A DNA stretch of 64,000 nt. It comes from Chitinophagaceae bacterium (lineage in GTDB: Bacteria > Bacteroidota > Bacteroidia > Chitinophagales > Chitinophagaceae). Positions 34,644-44,560 of this stretch are shown in pieces. Where the stretch lies: contig CANCPA010000003.1 in assembly GCA_947379895.1 (NCBI GenBank), forward strand, positions 1 through 64,000, written 5' to 3'. Under the pieces are notes generated by a model. The model did not search any database and had not been told where the DNA came from. It was given only the letters and a program-made list of their open reading frames with translations. The position numbers were made by a program, and so were the translations under genes. The stretch's first letter is position 1, and every line of letters starts with the position of its first letter.

Positions 34644-36309
34644 ATGAAAAAAGTAATACAAGTAATTGTGCGCCAATAATGCGCAGAATCATTGTTAGTG
34701 GATAAACCGTAGCATAAGTTGCGGAAGGAATATCTGAATTTGCCATTTTTAATGCAAAAGCTAGTGCGGGAGGGTCGGTTGAAGCACCTGCAAGTAAACC
34801 GCATATTTCGAAATAAGTCTTTTTGAAAAATTTATTGGCAATTACCCCAACAATTAGCAATGGAATCATCGTAATACAAATGCCCATCCAAATCCAGTTC
34901 CAGCCACTTCCATCAGAAAACGCCGAAGATAAATTATGTCCACTCCCTAGGCCTACACCTGCAAGGAATAATGCTATGCCCAATTCTCTAATCATTAAAT
35001 TGGCACTATTAGTAGTATAATTATTCAAGTACATATAACTACCATATCGGCTAAGTAATAGCGCAACGATTAATGGTCCTCCTGCCATTCCAATTTTAAC
35101 GGCAACAGGCATATTTGCTATCTGAAAAGGAATACTACCTAATACTACTCCTAGTGCAATACCAATAAAAATGGGGGCCAAATCTGGAACATCAAGACGT
35201 TTTAAGGAATTTCCAAGTGCTTTAGTTACTCTTTCAACTCCCTCTTCTGTACCCACAACTTTTACCATATCTCCCAATTGTAGATAAATATTACCATTAG
35301 TAACCATCTCAATTCCTGCTCTGTTTAGTCGGGTAAGTGTAAAATCGTGCTGATGCATTTCATCTAAGTCGCCTAGTCTTTTATGCGTTACTTCTTGACG
35401 GGTAACAATAATTTGTCGAGAAATAAGGTTACTATCAGGTGCATTTTTTAGGTTAATATTGGTAGGTGACCCGATTACAATTTTAACCTTATCTACCTGT
35501 GTTTTTGATGTTAATACTAATAAAACATCGCCTTCTGCCAATATGATATCAGGAGTAGGAGTAATGACTTCACCGTGATGAAGCATTCTAGATACTACAA
35601 TAGGTTCGTGAAGTAGTTCAAATATTCTTCTTAATGGTTGACCAAATAATTGATGGTTTTCCAAATTTAAATGAATAGAAACAGGCTTTCCAGAACGTAA
35701 TACATCTAATTTTCTATGCCTTTCTTTTTCTTTTTCAATATTTATACCTAATAGTTTGCGTAATATAATTAATGAAAAAATAATTCCAAATACACCAAAG
35801 GGGTATGCAACTGCATAAGCCAATGTAATTGTTGAATTATCCGTACCGACAATATGTAAATCTTTAAAGGCAGCTTGTGCTGCTCCAAGTCCAGGGGTAT
35901 TTGTAACAGCACCACTCATCACACCTGCCAAAATTGCAATATGATTACCTGTTACAAAATGAAGCGAAATAGTTATGCCAATGCCTAATAAGACAACAGA
36001 CGCAGCTAACACATTATTAATCGCTGCTTTTTGTTTTAATGAAGCAAAAAAACCTGGGCCTACTTGAAGTCCTATTGAGTAAACAAATAAGATAAGACCA
36101 AAATCTCGAAGGAAGTGTTCAATTTCTTTGTTAACAGTAACGCCAATATAGGATAATAAAATACCTATAAATAGTACCCATGTAACACCAAATGAAACAC
36201 CGAATAATTTAACTCTCCCCATCCAAATACCAAATGCAATGGTTATGGCATAAATTAATACGGTTTGTGCTACCGATTCTTGTGTAAATAAATCAATCAA
36301 CCAATTCAT
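34642..36309 (-). CDS. AspT/YidE/YbjL-type putative transporter with two RCK_C domains
   Basis: From ATG 36309 the protein has 555 residues. Five or six membrane segments at the N-terminus are followed by two TrkA-C/RCK_C domains (about residues 190-370, with GQPLRRIFELLHEP and LGDLDEMHQHDFT) and a C-terminal membrane half with GLLAGASTDPPALAFAL. This is the layout of the aspartate:alanine exchanger family, most members of which have unknown substrates. A TTG at 36351 would extend it into the pckG terminator hairpin, so ATG 36309 is preferred. Confidence 0.88.
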   Translation of the reverse strand: MNWLIDLFTQESVAQTVLIYAITIAFGIWMGRVKLFGVSFGVTWVLFIGILLSYIGVTVNKEIEHFLRDFGLILFVYSIGLQVGPGFFASLKQKAAINNVLAASVVLLGIGITISLHFVTGNHIAILAGVMSGAVTNTPGLGAAQAAFKDLHIVGTDNSTITLAYAVAYPFGVFGIIFSLIILRKLLGINIEKEKERHRKLDVLRSGKPVSIHLNLENHQLFGQPLRRIFELLHEPIVVSRMLHHGEVITPTPDIILAEGDVLLVLTSKTQVDKVKIVIGSPTNINLKNAPDSNLISRQIIVTRQEVTHKRLGDLDEMHQHDFTLTRLNRAGIEMVTNGNIYLQLGDMVKVVGTEEGVERVTKALGNSLKRLDVPDLAPIFIGIALGVVLGSIPFQIANMPVAVKIGMAGGPLIVALLLSRYGSYMYLNNYTTNSANLMIRELGIALFLAGVGLGSGHNLSSAFSDGSGWNWIWMGICITMIPLLIVGVIANKFFKKTYFEICGLLAGASTDPPALAFALKMANSDIPSATYATVYPLTMILRIIGAQLLVLLFS

Positions 36310-36332
36310 ATAAATAGTTTCAGAATTAACAT

Positions 36333-36369
36333 AAAAAAAGGGAACAAGCAAATGGCCTGTCCCCCTTTT
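36333..36369 (-). terminator. Intrinsic terminator of pckG
   Basis: On the minus strand AAAAGGGGGACA pairs with TGTTCCCTTTT (one bulge) around a loop, followed by a run of seven T residues. It begins 13 nt after the pckG stop. Confidence 0.75.
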
Positions 36370-36381
36370 GTATTTTGTTTA

Positions 36382-38241
36382 TTAATGGTGTTCTGGCTCA
36401 AGTGCCCAATGTTCAGGAGAACGCCATAATGCAGATAAAAGTAATTCTCTCATGAAATAGAATTCTTTAGGAAGTTTATCATACAATTTTGCAAATAATT
36501 CTTCATGAGAAAGCAATTCTTGTTTCCAAGGTTCTCTATCAATTGTCATAATTTTTGCAAAATCATCTTTGCTAAAGCCTTCAACTCCAGTCCAATCCAT
36601 GTCTTCAAAGCGTGGCATCCATCCAATTGGACTTTCTACTGCTCCTGCACCACCATGTACACGTTGAACGATCCATTTAAGTACACGCATGTTTTCGCCA
36701 AAACCTGGCCATAAGAATTGACCTTTTTCATCTTTTCTAAACCAGTTAACACTAAATATACGAGGCGCATTTGCTAAATCACGACCAAAATCTAACCAAT
36801 GATTTACATAATCACCCATATGATAACCCATAAATGGTAACATCGCAAATGGGTCACGTCTTACTTTTCCAATTTCACCAAATGCAGCAGCTGTCATTTC
36901 ACTACCCATTGTTGCGGCAGTATATACACCAAAGTTCCAGTTGAAAGATTGACAAACCAATGGTACAGCAGTACTTCTTCTTCCACCAAATATGAAGGCT
37001 TCTACAGGTACACCATTCGGATTATCCCATTCGCTGTCAATTGCAGGATTTTGATAAGCAGGTGCAGTAAAGCGAGAGTTAGCATGTGCAGCAGGTTGTC
37101 CACTTGCTGGGTCATGTGCTACTCCTTTCCAGTTAATTAGTCCTGCAGGTACTTCTTTTGTCATTCCTTCCCACCATACATCTCCATCAGGCGTAATAGC
37201 TACGTTTGTGAAAATTGTATTTCCTTTAATGCTTTCCATTGCATTAGGATTGGTTTTGTAGTTTGTTCCTGGTGCAACACCAAAGTAGCCTGCTTCAGGG
37301 TTAATGGCATACAAACGACCATCTTCTCCTTTATGAATCCATGCTATATCATCTCCAACTGTGGTAACTTTCCAGTCATCAACTCCCTTTGCAGGTATCA
37401 TCATAGAAAAATTCGTTTTACCACAAGCACTCGGGAATGCGGCAGCAACATATGTTTTTTGCTTTTCTGGAGATTCTACACCTAAAATTAACATGTGTTC
37501 GGCTAACCAACCTTCTTCTCTTCCTAAAACAGAAGCGATACGAAGTGCAAAACATTTTTTACCCATCAATGCATTTCCACCATATCCACTACCATAAGAA
37601 ATAATTGATCTTTCTTCAGGAAAATGAGAAATATATTTTACTGTTGGATTATTAGGCCATTTTGAATCGGCTTGTCCTTCAGCAAGAGGAGCGCCCACGG
37701 TGTGTAAACATTTTACAAATGCACCCTTTTGTAAATATGGATAAATTTCATTTCCCATACGAGTCATGATATGCATGTTGATTACAACATATTCAGAATC
37801 TGTAATTTGTACGCCATATCTTGATAAAGGAGATCCTACAGGACCCATACAAAAAGGAATAACATATAGTGTACGTCCTTTCATTGAGCCTTGCATCAAA
37901 TCGTTTAAAATTATTTTCATTTGTTTAGGATCCATCCAGTTATTTGTAGGACCTGCATCTTCTTTTCTTCTACTACAAATAAATGTTTTGTCTTCAACAC
38001 GTGCCACATCACTTGGATCACTGAAACATGCAAAACTATTGGGGCGCTTTTCTTGATTAAGCTTAATAAAAGTTCCTTTATCTACTAGCAATTGGCAAAG
38101 CTCGTCGTATTCTTCTTTTGTGCCATCACACCATCTTACTGCTTCCGCATCACAATGACTTCCAATACTGTTTACCCAACTTTCTAATTCAGCTCTTGCG
38201 GGAGAAGTCTGCTGAAATGGGAATTTTGTTTCTTGATACAT
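36382..38241 (-). CDS. pckG: Phosphoenolpyruvate carboxykinase (GTP)
   Basis: This enzyme converts oxaloacetate and GTP to PEP, linking the TCA cycle to gluconeogenesis. The 619-residue protein is full length. It has the metal/PEP region [15 protein letters not shown] (215-229), the kinase-1 loop FPSACGKTN at 269-277 with the active-site C273, and the kinase-2 motif VGDDIAWI at 295-302. These identify the GTP type rather than the ATP (PckA) type. It is a single gene divergent from galT, with its own terminator. Confidence 0.98.
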   Translation of the reverse strand: MYQETKFPFQQTSPARAELESWVNSIGSHCDAEAVRWCDGTKEEYDELCQLLVDKGTFIKLNQEKRPNSFACFSDPSDVARVEDKTFICSRRKEDAGPTNNWMDPKQMKIILNDLMQGSMKGRTLYVIPFCMGPVGSPLSRYGVQITDSEYVVINMHIMTRMGNEIYPYLQKGAFVKCLHTVGAPLAEGQADSKWPNNPTVKYISHFPEERSIISYGSGYGGNALMGKKCFALRIASVLGREEGWLAEHMLILGVESPEKQKTYVAAAFPSACGKTNFSMMIPAKGVDDWKVTTVGDDIAWIHKGEDGRLYAINPEAGYFGVAPGTNYKTNPNAMESIKGNTIFTNVAITPDGDVWWEGMTKEVPAGLINWKGVAHDPASGQPAAHANSRFTAPAYQNPAIDSEWDNPNGVPVEAFIFGGRRSTAVPLVCQSFNWNFGVYTAATMGSEMTAAAFGEIGKVRRDPFAMLPFMGYHMGDYVNHWLDFGRDLANAPRIFSVNWFRKDEKGQFLWPGFGENMRVLKWIVQRVHGGAGAVESPIGWMPRFEDMDWTGVEGFSKDDFAKIMTIDREPWKQELLSHEELFAKLYDKLPKEFYFMRELLLSALWRSPEHWALEPEHH

Positions 38242-38825
38242 AAATTGTTTTTTTTAGTTAAATAATCATGCAGTTTTTCTTTTTATACTGCAATTCTTGT
38301 TCTTTATTTTCGGGTGTAAAATTGCAACTATTTTTTTGCATAGATACTGACATTCGTCAAAGAATGCAGAAATATAATATGATTCTTCTCATGCATTTTC
38401 CAATAGAAATTAGTTATTTAAGTATTTAGCTGAAAATGGTTAATTAGGTTAAATAAAAGGGCTGCTTTAATACCTATATTATATATGTATACCCTTTCCA
38501 ATCTTGATTTTTAATATTCGAGAAGAGTAAAAAATTTCTTCGCTTTAATTCCTAAACCTTATAAAGAGTTAAGACTCTTGTCGGGATTATCTTGCGGCGA
38601 ATAACTTTTAATTAACCTATTCAGGTCATTAGGTTTAATTTAATGCTAGAGAAAGTGTATTTAGTGATATCCTTTTTATAGCGAAATCAATTTTTAAATT
38701 AAAACTATGCGATAAGTTTTGTTTCTTGCACCCGAATTTTAATTATTTGAATAAGCTTACATCGTTGTAGTTATTACAACTCTTAATTTTTTTCAATTCT
38801 TTTTTAATAGTTTAAATATTTTTTT
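38242..38825. other. Divergent intergenic region between pckG and galT
   Basis: The 584-bp gap has no ORF and is strongly AT-rich. Small hairpins such as GAGT-taag-ACTC near 38566-38577 are present. No exact TAnnTTTG promoter match was noticed close to either start, although regulation of both central-carbon genes would be expected here. Confidence 0.5.
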
Positions 38826-39869
38826 ATGAATTTTGATTTCAAACAGCATCCTCACAAACGGTTAAATTTATTAACTGGAGAATGGGTATTGGTTAGTCCA
38901 CACCGTACAAAGAGGCCTTGGCAAGGAAAAGTGGAAACTTTACCACAGGATGACAGACCTGAGTATGATGAAAACTGTTATCTGTGTCCTGGAAATAAAA
39001 GGGCTGATGGAACTATTAATCCCGATTATGAAGATTCATTCGTTTTTACCAATGATTTTTCTTCTTTATTAAATGATACTCCTGATGGAAAGATAAATGT
39101 TGAATCTCTGTTGCAGGCAAAAAGTACAAAAGGTATTTGTAGAGTAATTAGCTTTTCTCCAAAGCATAATCTTACTTTACCACTAATGGAAGAAAAGGCT
39201 ATTAAAAAAGTGATTGATTTGTGGCAAGATGAATTCATTTCACTTTCATCAAATGACTATATTAAATATATTCAAATTTTTGAAAATAAGGGGGAGATAA
39301 TGGGTTGTAGTAATCCACATCCTCATGGACAGATTTGGTCTTCTGATGATATTCCTGTTGAAATTGAAAAAGAGACTAAGCAACTTTCCAATTATTATAA
39401 TATGCGGAAGAGAAGTTTATTGACCGATTATTTGAAGTTGGAACTTGAGCAAAAGGAAAGGATAGTAGTAGAAAATGAACATTTTGCTGTAGTTGTACCT
39501 TTTTGGGCTGTTTGGCCATTCGAAACTTTGCTAATTAGCAAAAGACACGTGAGGGATATTACAGAATTTACTCAAGAGGAAAAGATTGCATTAAGTAGTA
39601 TTTTGAAAAAGATATTGATAAAATATGATAACCTCTTTAATGTTTCTTTTCCTTATTCGGGCGGAATGCATCAACGACCTGTTAATGATGGCGAGCACAA
39701 TGAGTGGCATTGGCACATGCATTTTTATCCACCTCTTTTAAGGTCCGCTACTGTAAAGAAATTTATGGTTGGCTATGAGATGCTTTGTAATCCACAGAGA
39801 GATGTAACTCCCGAGTGGGCAGCAGAGCAATTACGGAATGCCTCTGATATACATTATAAACTAAAGTAA
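38826..39869 (+). CDS. galT: Galactose-1-phosphate uridylyltransferase
   Basis: GalT swaps UMP between UDP-glucose and galactose-1-phosphate in the Leloir pathway. The 347-residue protein has the zinc Cys pair C51-xx-C54 (CYLCPGN) and the active-site SNPHPHGQIW with H165-P-H167, H167 being the nucleophile by homology. HWHMHFYPP near the C-terminus supplies metal ligands in the family. No other Leloir genes are adjacent. A strong terminator follows. Confidence 0.96.
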   Translation: MNFDFKQHPHKRLNLLTGEWVLVSPHRTKRPWQGKVETLPQDDRPEYDENCYLCPGNKRADGTINPDYEDSFVFTNDFSSLLNDTPDGKINVESLLQAKSTKGICRVISFSPKHNLTLPLMEEKAIKKVIDLWQDEFISLSSNDYIKYIQIFENKGEIMGCSNPHPHGQIWSSDDIPVEIEKETKQLSNYYNMRKRSLLTDYLKLELEQKERIVVENEHFAVVVPFWAVWPFETLLISKRHVRDITEFTQEEKIALSSILKKILIKYDNLFNVSFPYSGGMHQRPVNDGEHNEWHWHMHFYPPLLRSATVKKFMVGYEMLCNPQRDVTPEWAAEQLRNASDIHYKLK

Positions 39870-39884
39870 AGGAATTTTGAAAAT

Positions 39885-39922
39885 AAAAAAGGTGCAGACT
39901 AACTTTAGTGTGCACCTTTTTT
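39885..39922. terminator. Bidirectional terminator after galT
   Basis: A perfect stem AAAAAAGGTGCA (39885-39896) / TGCACCTTTTTT (39911-39922) serves galT and probably also the convergent response-regulator gene. Confidence 0.9.
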
Positions 39923-39961
39923 ATTTTAATTAGTGAAATTAGTATAAACTTTTGAATATAA

Positions 39962-40384
39962 TTATGGCAAACAGGCTGTCTTTACCCAAAAGTCCTGAAT
40001 TGACTTAGCTACATCTGTCAGGTCATCTAAATTTTCTGGTTTTATTACATAGCTGTTTACATGTTTCTGATAAGATTTCAATATGTCTTTTTCTGAAGAA
40101 GAAGTTGTAAACATAATAACAGGAATATGCTTTGTCTTTTCATCATTCTTTATTGTATCTAATACTTCATATCCATCCATTAATGGCATATTAATATCTA
40201 ACAATATTAAATCAGGATTAACGCTGTCTTTATTTGACCCTATTTTGTGTAAATACAACAATGCTTCATAACCATTCTTGGCAATTGCTAATGAATGCGA
40301 AAATTTTGCTTCTTCAAATGCATGTTGCATAAGCATAATATCTCCTTCGCTATCATCAATGTGTAATATATTAATAGGTCTCAT
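39962..40384 (-). CDS. Single-domain response regulator (CheY/Rcp1-like)
   Basis: The 140-residue protein is a receiver domain alone. Acidic pocket D10/D11, phospho-acceptor D63 (LILLDINMPLMDG) and K115 (YVIKPEN) are present, and the loop before D63 has the Rcp1-type insertion seen in regulators paired with PAS or phytochrome kinases. No output domain or adjacent kinase is present, so its partner is elsewhere. Confidence 0.93.
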   Translation of the reverse strand: MRPINILHIDDSEGDIMLMQHAFEEAKFSHSLAIAKNGYEALLYLHKIGSNKDSVNPDLILLDINMPLMDGYEVLDTIKNDEKTKHIPVIMFTTSSSEKDILKSYQKHVNSYVIKPENLDDLTDVAKSIQDFWVKTACLP

Positions 40385-40849
40385 TTGTTAATTTTTAATT
40401 ATTGAGCAAATTTATACGATTTTTTTGCAAATAATTGTGTTGTGTTGATATTTAATCGATAAATATTTGATAGTTATTGATTGAATACACATTATTTGAG
40501 AGTAGAACCTTATTACTTAAAACATTGGCCTTTTAATAAATGAGAAAACAGGTTTAAGATGAAAAGGCCCTAGGAGATATAAAGATCTATTTCCTTTTAA
40601 AGTTTAGCCATAAACTATAATCAATAATCAAATTATCACTAAGACTTTCGATTTATTAAAAAATGTAATATTTAACAAGGGTAAGTTATTTTTATTAAAT
40701 AAAGTATGATTTAAGTCAGTTTTATTTCCTAAAGAATCATATTTACTACTGCTTGTTGTCAATATATATTCTGTATCCCCACTCTACATTTGCACTATCA
40801 ATCTGATGGCACAACATCAATTAAATTTATTAAAGTAAAAGTTGTTATT
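40385..40849. other. Intergenic region upstream of the YceI cluster
   Basis: AT-rich, with no ORF. The only recognisable element is the -7 box at 40785-40792. Confidence 0.5.
40785..40792 (+). promoter_or_regulatory. -7 element TACATTTG of the YceI - porin-like cluster
   Basis: Exact match to TAnnTTTG, 57 nt before ATG 40850. It overlaps a TTG that extends the ORF by 20 codons, which argues for the ATG as the true start. Confidence 0.55.
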
Positions 40850-41422
40850 ATGAAAAGGTTAAACATCACAAAAACAGTAATTGTAGTTATTTTCTCCGTT
40901 ATTAGTTCGATGAGTATTGGACAAGTTAAATATCATGCAAAAGATGATTTGAATTTATTGGTAAGTGGCACCTCCACTTTACATGATTGGGATATGAAGG
41001 AGGCAAAGGGAGAATGTAATGCAGTATTTACTTTAAATCCAGCGGGTGCAATAACAGGGTTGACTTCGTTATCATTAGTTGTTCCTGCTGAAGGGTTGAA
41101 AAGTGAGCATTCAGGAATGGACAAAAATGCCTATAAGGCATTAAAAACATCAGAGAATCCAAATATTTCTTATTCACTAACCTCTGCAACTGTTGCTGAT
41201 GGAGTAATTAAGTGTCAAGGCAAGCTCACAATAGCTGGTTTTACTCAAAACACAGATCTAGTTGCCAACTATAAGATTAATGCAGATAAAAGTATTACTG
41301 TAACAGGTAAGAAAAATATTAGTATGAAAGATTTTAAAATGGAGCCGCCGACTTTTATGATGGGTACTATTAAAACCGGAAACGACATAGTACTAAAATT
41401 TGATGTATCATTAAGAAAGTAG
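40850..41422 (+). CDS. YceI family protein (first copy)
   Basis: From ATG 40850 the protein has 190 residues with a signal peptide ending near SIGQ. The mature part is a single YceI lipocalin-like barrel: VSGTSTLHDWDMKEA, then LKSEHSGMDKNAYKALK and GKLTIAGFTQ. YceI proteins bind isoprenoid-type lipids such as polyprenyl quinones in the periplasm. It is followed 33 bp later by a beta-barrel gene and then a second YceI gene. Confidence 0.87.
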   Translation: MKRLNITKTVIVVIFSVISSMSIGQVKYHAKDDLNLLVSGTSTLHDWDMKEAKGECNAVFTLNPAGAITGLTSLSLVVPAEGLKSEHSGMDKNAYKALKTSENPNISYSLTSATVADGVIKCQGKLTIAGFTQNTDLVANYKINADKSITVTGKKNISMKDFKMEPPTFMMGTIKTGNDIVLKFDVSLRK

Positions 41423-41455
41423 TTTCAGTTATTTAACCACAAAAATTAAAAGTAT

Positions 41456-42859
41456 ATGAAAAAGACAAATTTAAAAGCAACAATTGCAGTTGTAATGATG
41501 TGTATTGGACTAGCTCCAGTAGTAGTAATGGCTCAACAGCCAAAAATTGGTCACCTTCGGGCTTATGACCAAAGTGGAATCAACGTTTTTGAAGATTCAA
41601 AAGCAGATTCTGTGCCTTTTGATGGCGTAAAAGTAAGATGGGGTGCAGGATTCACCCAACAGTTTCAGAATTTGAAACATGAAAATTCTGGAGCAGCTAG
41701 TAGTAATGTAGGTGCATTTTCTGGTGGAGTTTCAACACCGGGTAACAAACTTAAAGTGATTACTGCAGGTTTTCAAACAGCTCAGGCTAATTTGTTTATG
41801 GATGTTCAATTAGCAGATGGTGTACGTTTAAATGTAACTTCTTATCTATCATCTAAACACCATAATGAAACTTGGGTAAAAGGTGGATACATACAATTTG
41901 ATAAATTACCACTAAAAGGTAAACTTTTTGAAGATATCATGAAGTATACTACTGTGAAAATAGGTCACTTTGAAGTTGATTATGGTGATGAACATTATCG
42001 CAGAACAGATGGTGGTCAAGCTTTATACAATCCATTTATGGAAGGAAATATCATGGATGAATTTGCAACAGAAATTGGTGGAGAAGTATATGTGAAGAAA
42101 AATGGTTTCTTTGGACTATTCGGACTTTCAAATGGTATGATTAAGGGTAATGTTGATTCATTATATGCGGCTTCTAATCCTGATGGAGAGCTTCATAAAT
42201 CTCCTTCTATTCATTTGAAATTAGGATTAGATAAAAAATTATCTGACGATTTAAGAGTAAGATTAAGTGCATCTTATTATGGTAATCAAAGTTGCGGAAG
42301 CAATACATTATTTGGTGGTGACAGAACAGGTTCTAACTATCAATATGTAATGGAATTAAACTCAACAAATCCTAGTAGCGCTACTGGTGCTGGAACTGGT
42401 CTTGCATTCTCTGGTCGTTTGAACCCTGGATTTAGCAAAAAAATTAATGCATTTATGATTAATGAATTTGTGAAATATAAAGGATTTGAATTATTTGGTA
42501 CTCAAGAAGTTTCTTCAGGAAGAACTGCATCAGAAACAAGTACTCGTAAGGCAAACCAATATTCTGTAGAAGGTCTTTACAGATTTGGTAGTGCAGAAAA
42601 AGTATTCTTAGGTGTTCGTTACAATACTGTTAAGGCTCAGTTAGCTAATAGTAAAAATGGTTTAGGTACTGCTATCTTATTCAATGGAAATGATGTAACT
42701 GTTAATAGATTTGCTATTGCAGGTGGATGGTTCTTGACTAAGAGTGTTTTATTGAAAGCAGAATATGTAAATCAAGTTTACAACGATTTTCCAACTGCTG
42801 ATTACAGATCAACTGGTAAATTCTCCGGATATGTTGTAGAAGCTGTTGTTGGTTTTTAA
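41456..42859 (+). CDS. Porin-like outer-membrane beta-barrel protein
   Basis: The 467-residue protein has a signal peptide ending in VMAQ (about residue 27). The rest alternates amphipathic strands with turns, and ends in FSGYVVEAVVGF with a C-terminal aromatic residue, as expected for an outer-membrane barrel. No plug or TonB box is present. The family resembles uncharacterised Bacteroidota porin-like proteins; substrate is unknown. The flanking YceI genes suggest lipid-linked or quinone-like cargo, which is speculation. Confidence 0.75.
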   Translation: MKKTNLKATIAVVMMCIGLAPVVVMAQQPKIGHLRAYDQSGINVFEDSKADSVPFDGVKVRWGAGFTQQFQNLKHENSGAASSNVGAFSGGVSTPGNKLKVITAGFQTAQANLFMDVQLADGVRLNVTSYLSSKHHNETWVKGGYIQFDKLPLKGKLFEDIMKYTTVKIGHFEVDYGDEHYRRTDGGQALYNPFMEGNIMDEFATEIGGEVYVKKNGFFGLFGLSNGMIKGNVDSLYAASNPDGELHKSPSIHLKLGLDKKLSDDLRVRLSASYYGNQSCGSNTLFGGDRTGSNYQYVMELNSTNPSSATGAGTGLAFSGRLNPGFSKKINAFMINEFVKYKGFELFGTQEVSSGRTASETSTRKANQYSVEGLYRFGSAEKVFLGVRYNTVKAQLANSKNGLGTAILFNGNDVTVNRFAIAGGWFLTKSVLLKAEYVNQVYNDFPTADYRSTGKFSGYVVEAVVGF

Positions 42860-42880
42860 TGGTTGTTTTTTTCATGTTTT

Positions 42881-42921
42881 ACAGTCAGAATGGATTAATT
42901 TTCATTCTGACTGTTTTTTTT
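42881..42921 (+). terminator. Intrinsic terminator after the porin-like gene
   Basis: A perfect 12-bp stem ACAGTCAGAATG (42881-42892) / CATTCTGACTGT (42903-42914) is followed by eight T residues. It separates the second YceI gene from the first two. Confidence 0.92.
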
Positions 42922-42950
42922 AATAGTAATTTGATTTATTTTCACAAAAT

Positions 42951-43562
42951 ATGCCGTTTCGCAAGCGATTATATTTTATTTTATTCATTCTTACAGGAAT
43001 AATAATTTCCTGGAAGGGGAGTAGTGGTGTAGGAAAAATAAAATGGATTGTCCTTAACAATGGTTCTCTACATGTAAATGGCAGTACCAATATTAATAAT
43101 TTTAGTTGTATCGTAGCCGATGATAGGCCTTTTGATACCTTGACTTGTGTTACTAATAAAGATGCAAGTGTAACTATGAATGGTGAAATAAGTCTTGACA
43201 TATACAACTTTGATTGTCATAATCCATTAATGACGGCAGACCTGAGAAAAACATTGAAAGCTAAAGAATTTCCTAAGATGAAAATTCAGTTTTTAAGTCT
43301 TAATAAGTATCCTGAAATGAAGGGAGTGCAAGAAAATATTAATGGACAAGTGAAAATTGAATTGTCTGGTGTCATTAAATCTTATGAGGTTAATTATAAA
43401 TTTATTTTAGACGATAAGAAAGTCTTGCAATTAATTGGAAATCGGAGAGTAAATTTTTCTGATTTCAATCTGACACCACCTAGAAAATTAGGGGGGATTA
43501 TCAGGGTGAATGATGTACTTGATGTAGAATTTAATTTGAAAATAAAAGTGCAAGGAGGATAG
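42951..43562 (+). CDS. YceI family protein (second copy)
   Basis: The 203-residue protein has an N-terminal hydrophobic segment (residues 5-20) followed by a YceI-like barrel: LHVNGSTNINNFSC, ADLRKTLKAKEFPKMKIQ and VNFSDFNLTPPRKLGG. It is more diverged than the first copy and shares only the fold pattern. It starts 30 bp after the terminator and has a separate leader, so it may be expressed on its own or by read-through. Confidence 0.8.
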   Translation: MPFRKRLYFILFILTGIIISWKGSSGVGKIKWIVLNNGSLHVNGSTNINNFSCIVADDRPFDTLTCVTNKDASVTMNGEISLDIYNFDCHNPLMTADLRKTLKAKEFPKMKIQFLSLNKYPEMKGVQENINGQVKIELSGVIKSYEVNYKFILDDKKVLQLIGNRRVNFSDFNLTPPRKLGGIIRVNDVLDVEFNLKIKVQGG

Positions 43563-43712
43563 AGTTACAATTAGGGAGATTTTACCACAATGAAAACTAA
43601 GACTTTAGCAAAGAGACACAACGAATAATAGTTTAAACCTATATATTTACTTATTACATTAGAAAACCTTGTGTTCCTTGTTTTTACCTTGTTTACTTCG
43701 TGTTAAGAAAAA

Positions 43713-44126
43713 CTAAGGATTCATTTTGGAAAATACTAAACCTGCAACTGTAGCTTGAAAAAATCCATATAATAGCCAACTAAAAACCATTGTAAAAGTA
43801 ACTTCCATAGCACTATAGGTTATCCACATAATTGGTAGCAATCCCACCATAGAATATATAAAGCCAAATTCTAATCCTCTTAAAATAAAGTTTCCTTTAA
43901 GCAAAGACTTAAATCTGTCCCAAAACCAAGAAAGTGCAAAGCTGATAATAAAGGCATGTGAGAAAAATAATACATCTTTAATCCCATCTGAGTTTATTAA
44001 AGGATTATTTGCATACGCATCAATAAATAACTGAGGAAAGAATCTAACGGCTAAAAACAAGCCACCATAACTTACAACAAATAAAATGATACCAGCAATT
44101 AAGCCAACTATAAAAATCTTCTTCAT
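43713..44126 (-). CDS. Small polytopic membrane protein, unknown function
   Basis: The 137-residue protein has four hydrophobic segments (about 4-28, 54-70, 87-107 and 110-132). It is a type frequently annotated as hypothetical in Bacteroidota. No motif is recognised. It lies alone between the second YceI gene (convergent) and the orphan gene at 44561. Confidence 0.7.
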   Translation of the reverse strand: MKKIFIVGLIAGIILFVVSYGGLFLAVRFFPQLFIDAYANNPLINSDGIKDVLFFSHAFIISFALSWFWDRFKSLLKGNFILRGLEFGFIYSMVGLLPIMWITYSAMEVTFTMVFSWLLYGFFQATVAGLVFSKMNP

Positions 44127-44560
44127 GTGTTTAATTTTTTAACTATCTATAGTTTTTGAGAAGTTGAATAAATTAGTAATACGCTTCAAGTCTTAAATAG
44201 TTTTTCAGCAAATTTATATTACTGAAAATAATTGCGCTACCTTTTTTTCTGTTGCATAAAAGTAGTTCAATTTGACGAATTTGTGAAAGTAAATTAAAAA
44301 ATCAAATGAAAGTTACGCTTTATAGAATTGTGAAAAAAGTGTTTTGAAAAATGTATCAATATGAATTAACTTAACACATGGAATTTCTTGCAGATAAAAA
44401 GCAGTGTTCTTGTAATAAAAAAAGCCGTTAATACCGAGAAGATATTAACGACTTTTAATTAATAATTCAATTAGATAGAAAGTTTAAATGATTTTCCAAT
44501 ATTGAATATAGTGAAGTCTCATATCGTTTCAAAAGTACTTTACTACACCAATCGCTCCAT
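44127..44560. other. Intergenic region with terminator
   Basis: No ORF. The only feature is the minus-strand terminator at 44413-44456; the remainder is AT-rich. Confidence 0.6.
44413..44456 (-). terminator. Intrinsic terminator of the orphan gene at 44561
   Basis: On the minus strand AAAAGTCGTTAATA pairs with TATTAACGGCTTTT (one G-T pair) and is followed by a T-run (44413-44422). It is about 105 nt past the stop. Confidence 0.8.

Noticed and set aside
44127-44412. Possible small gene between terminator and membrane protein
   Set aside because: All frames contain frequent stops; no start with more than about 25 codons was found.
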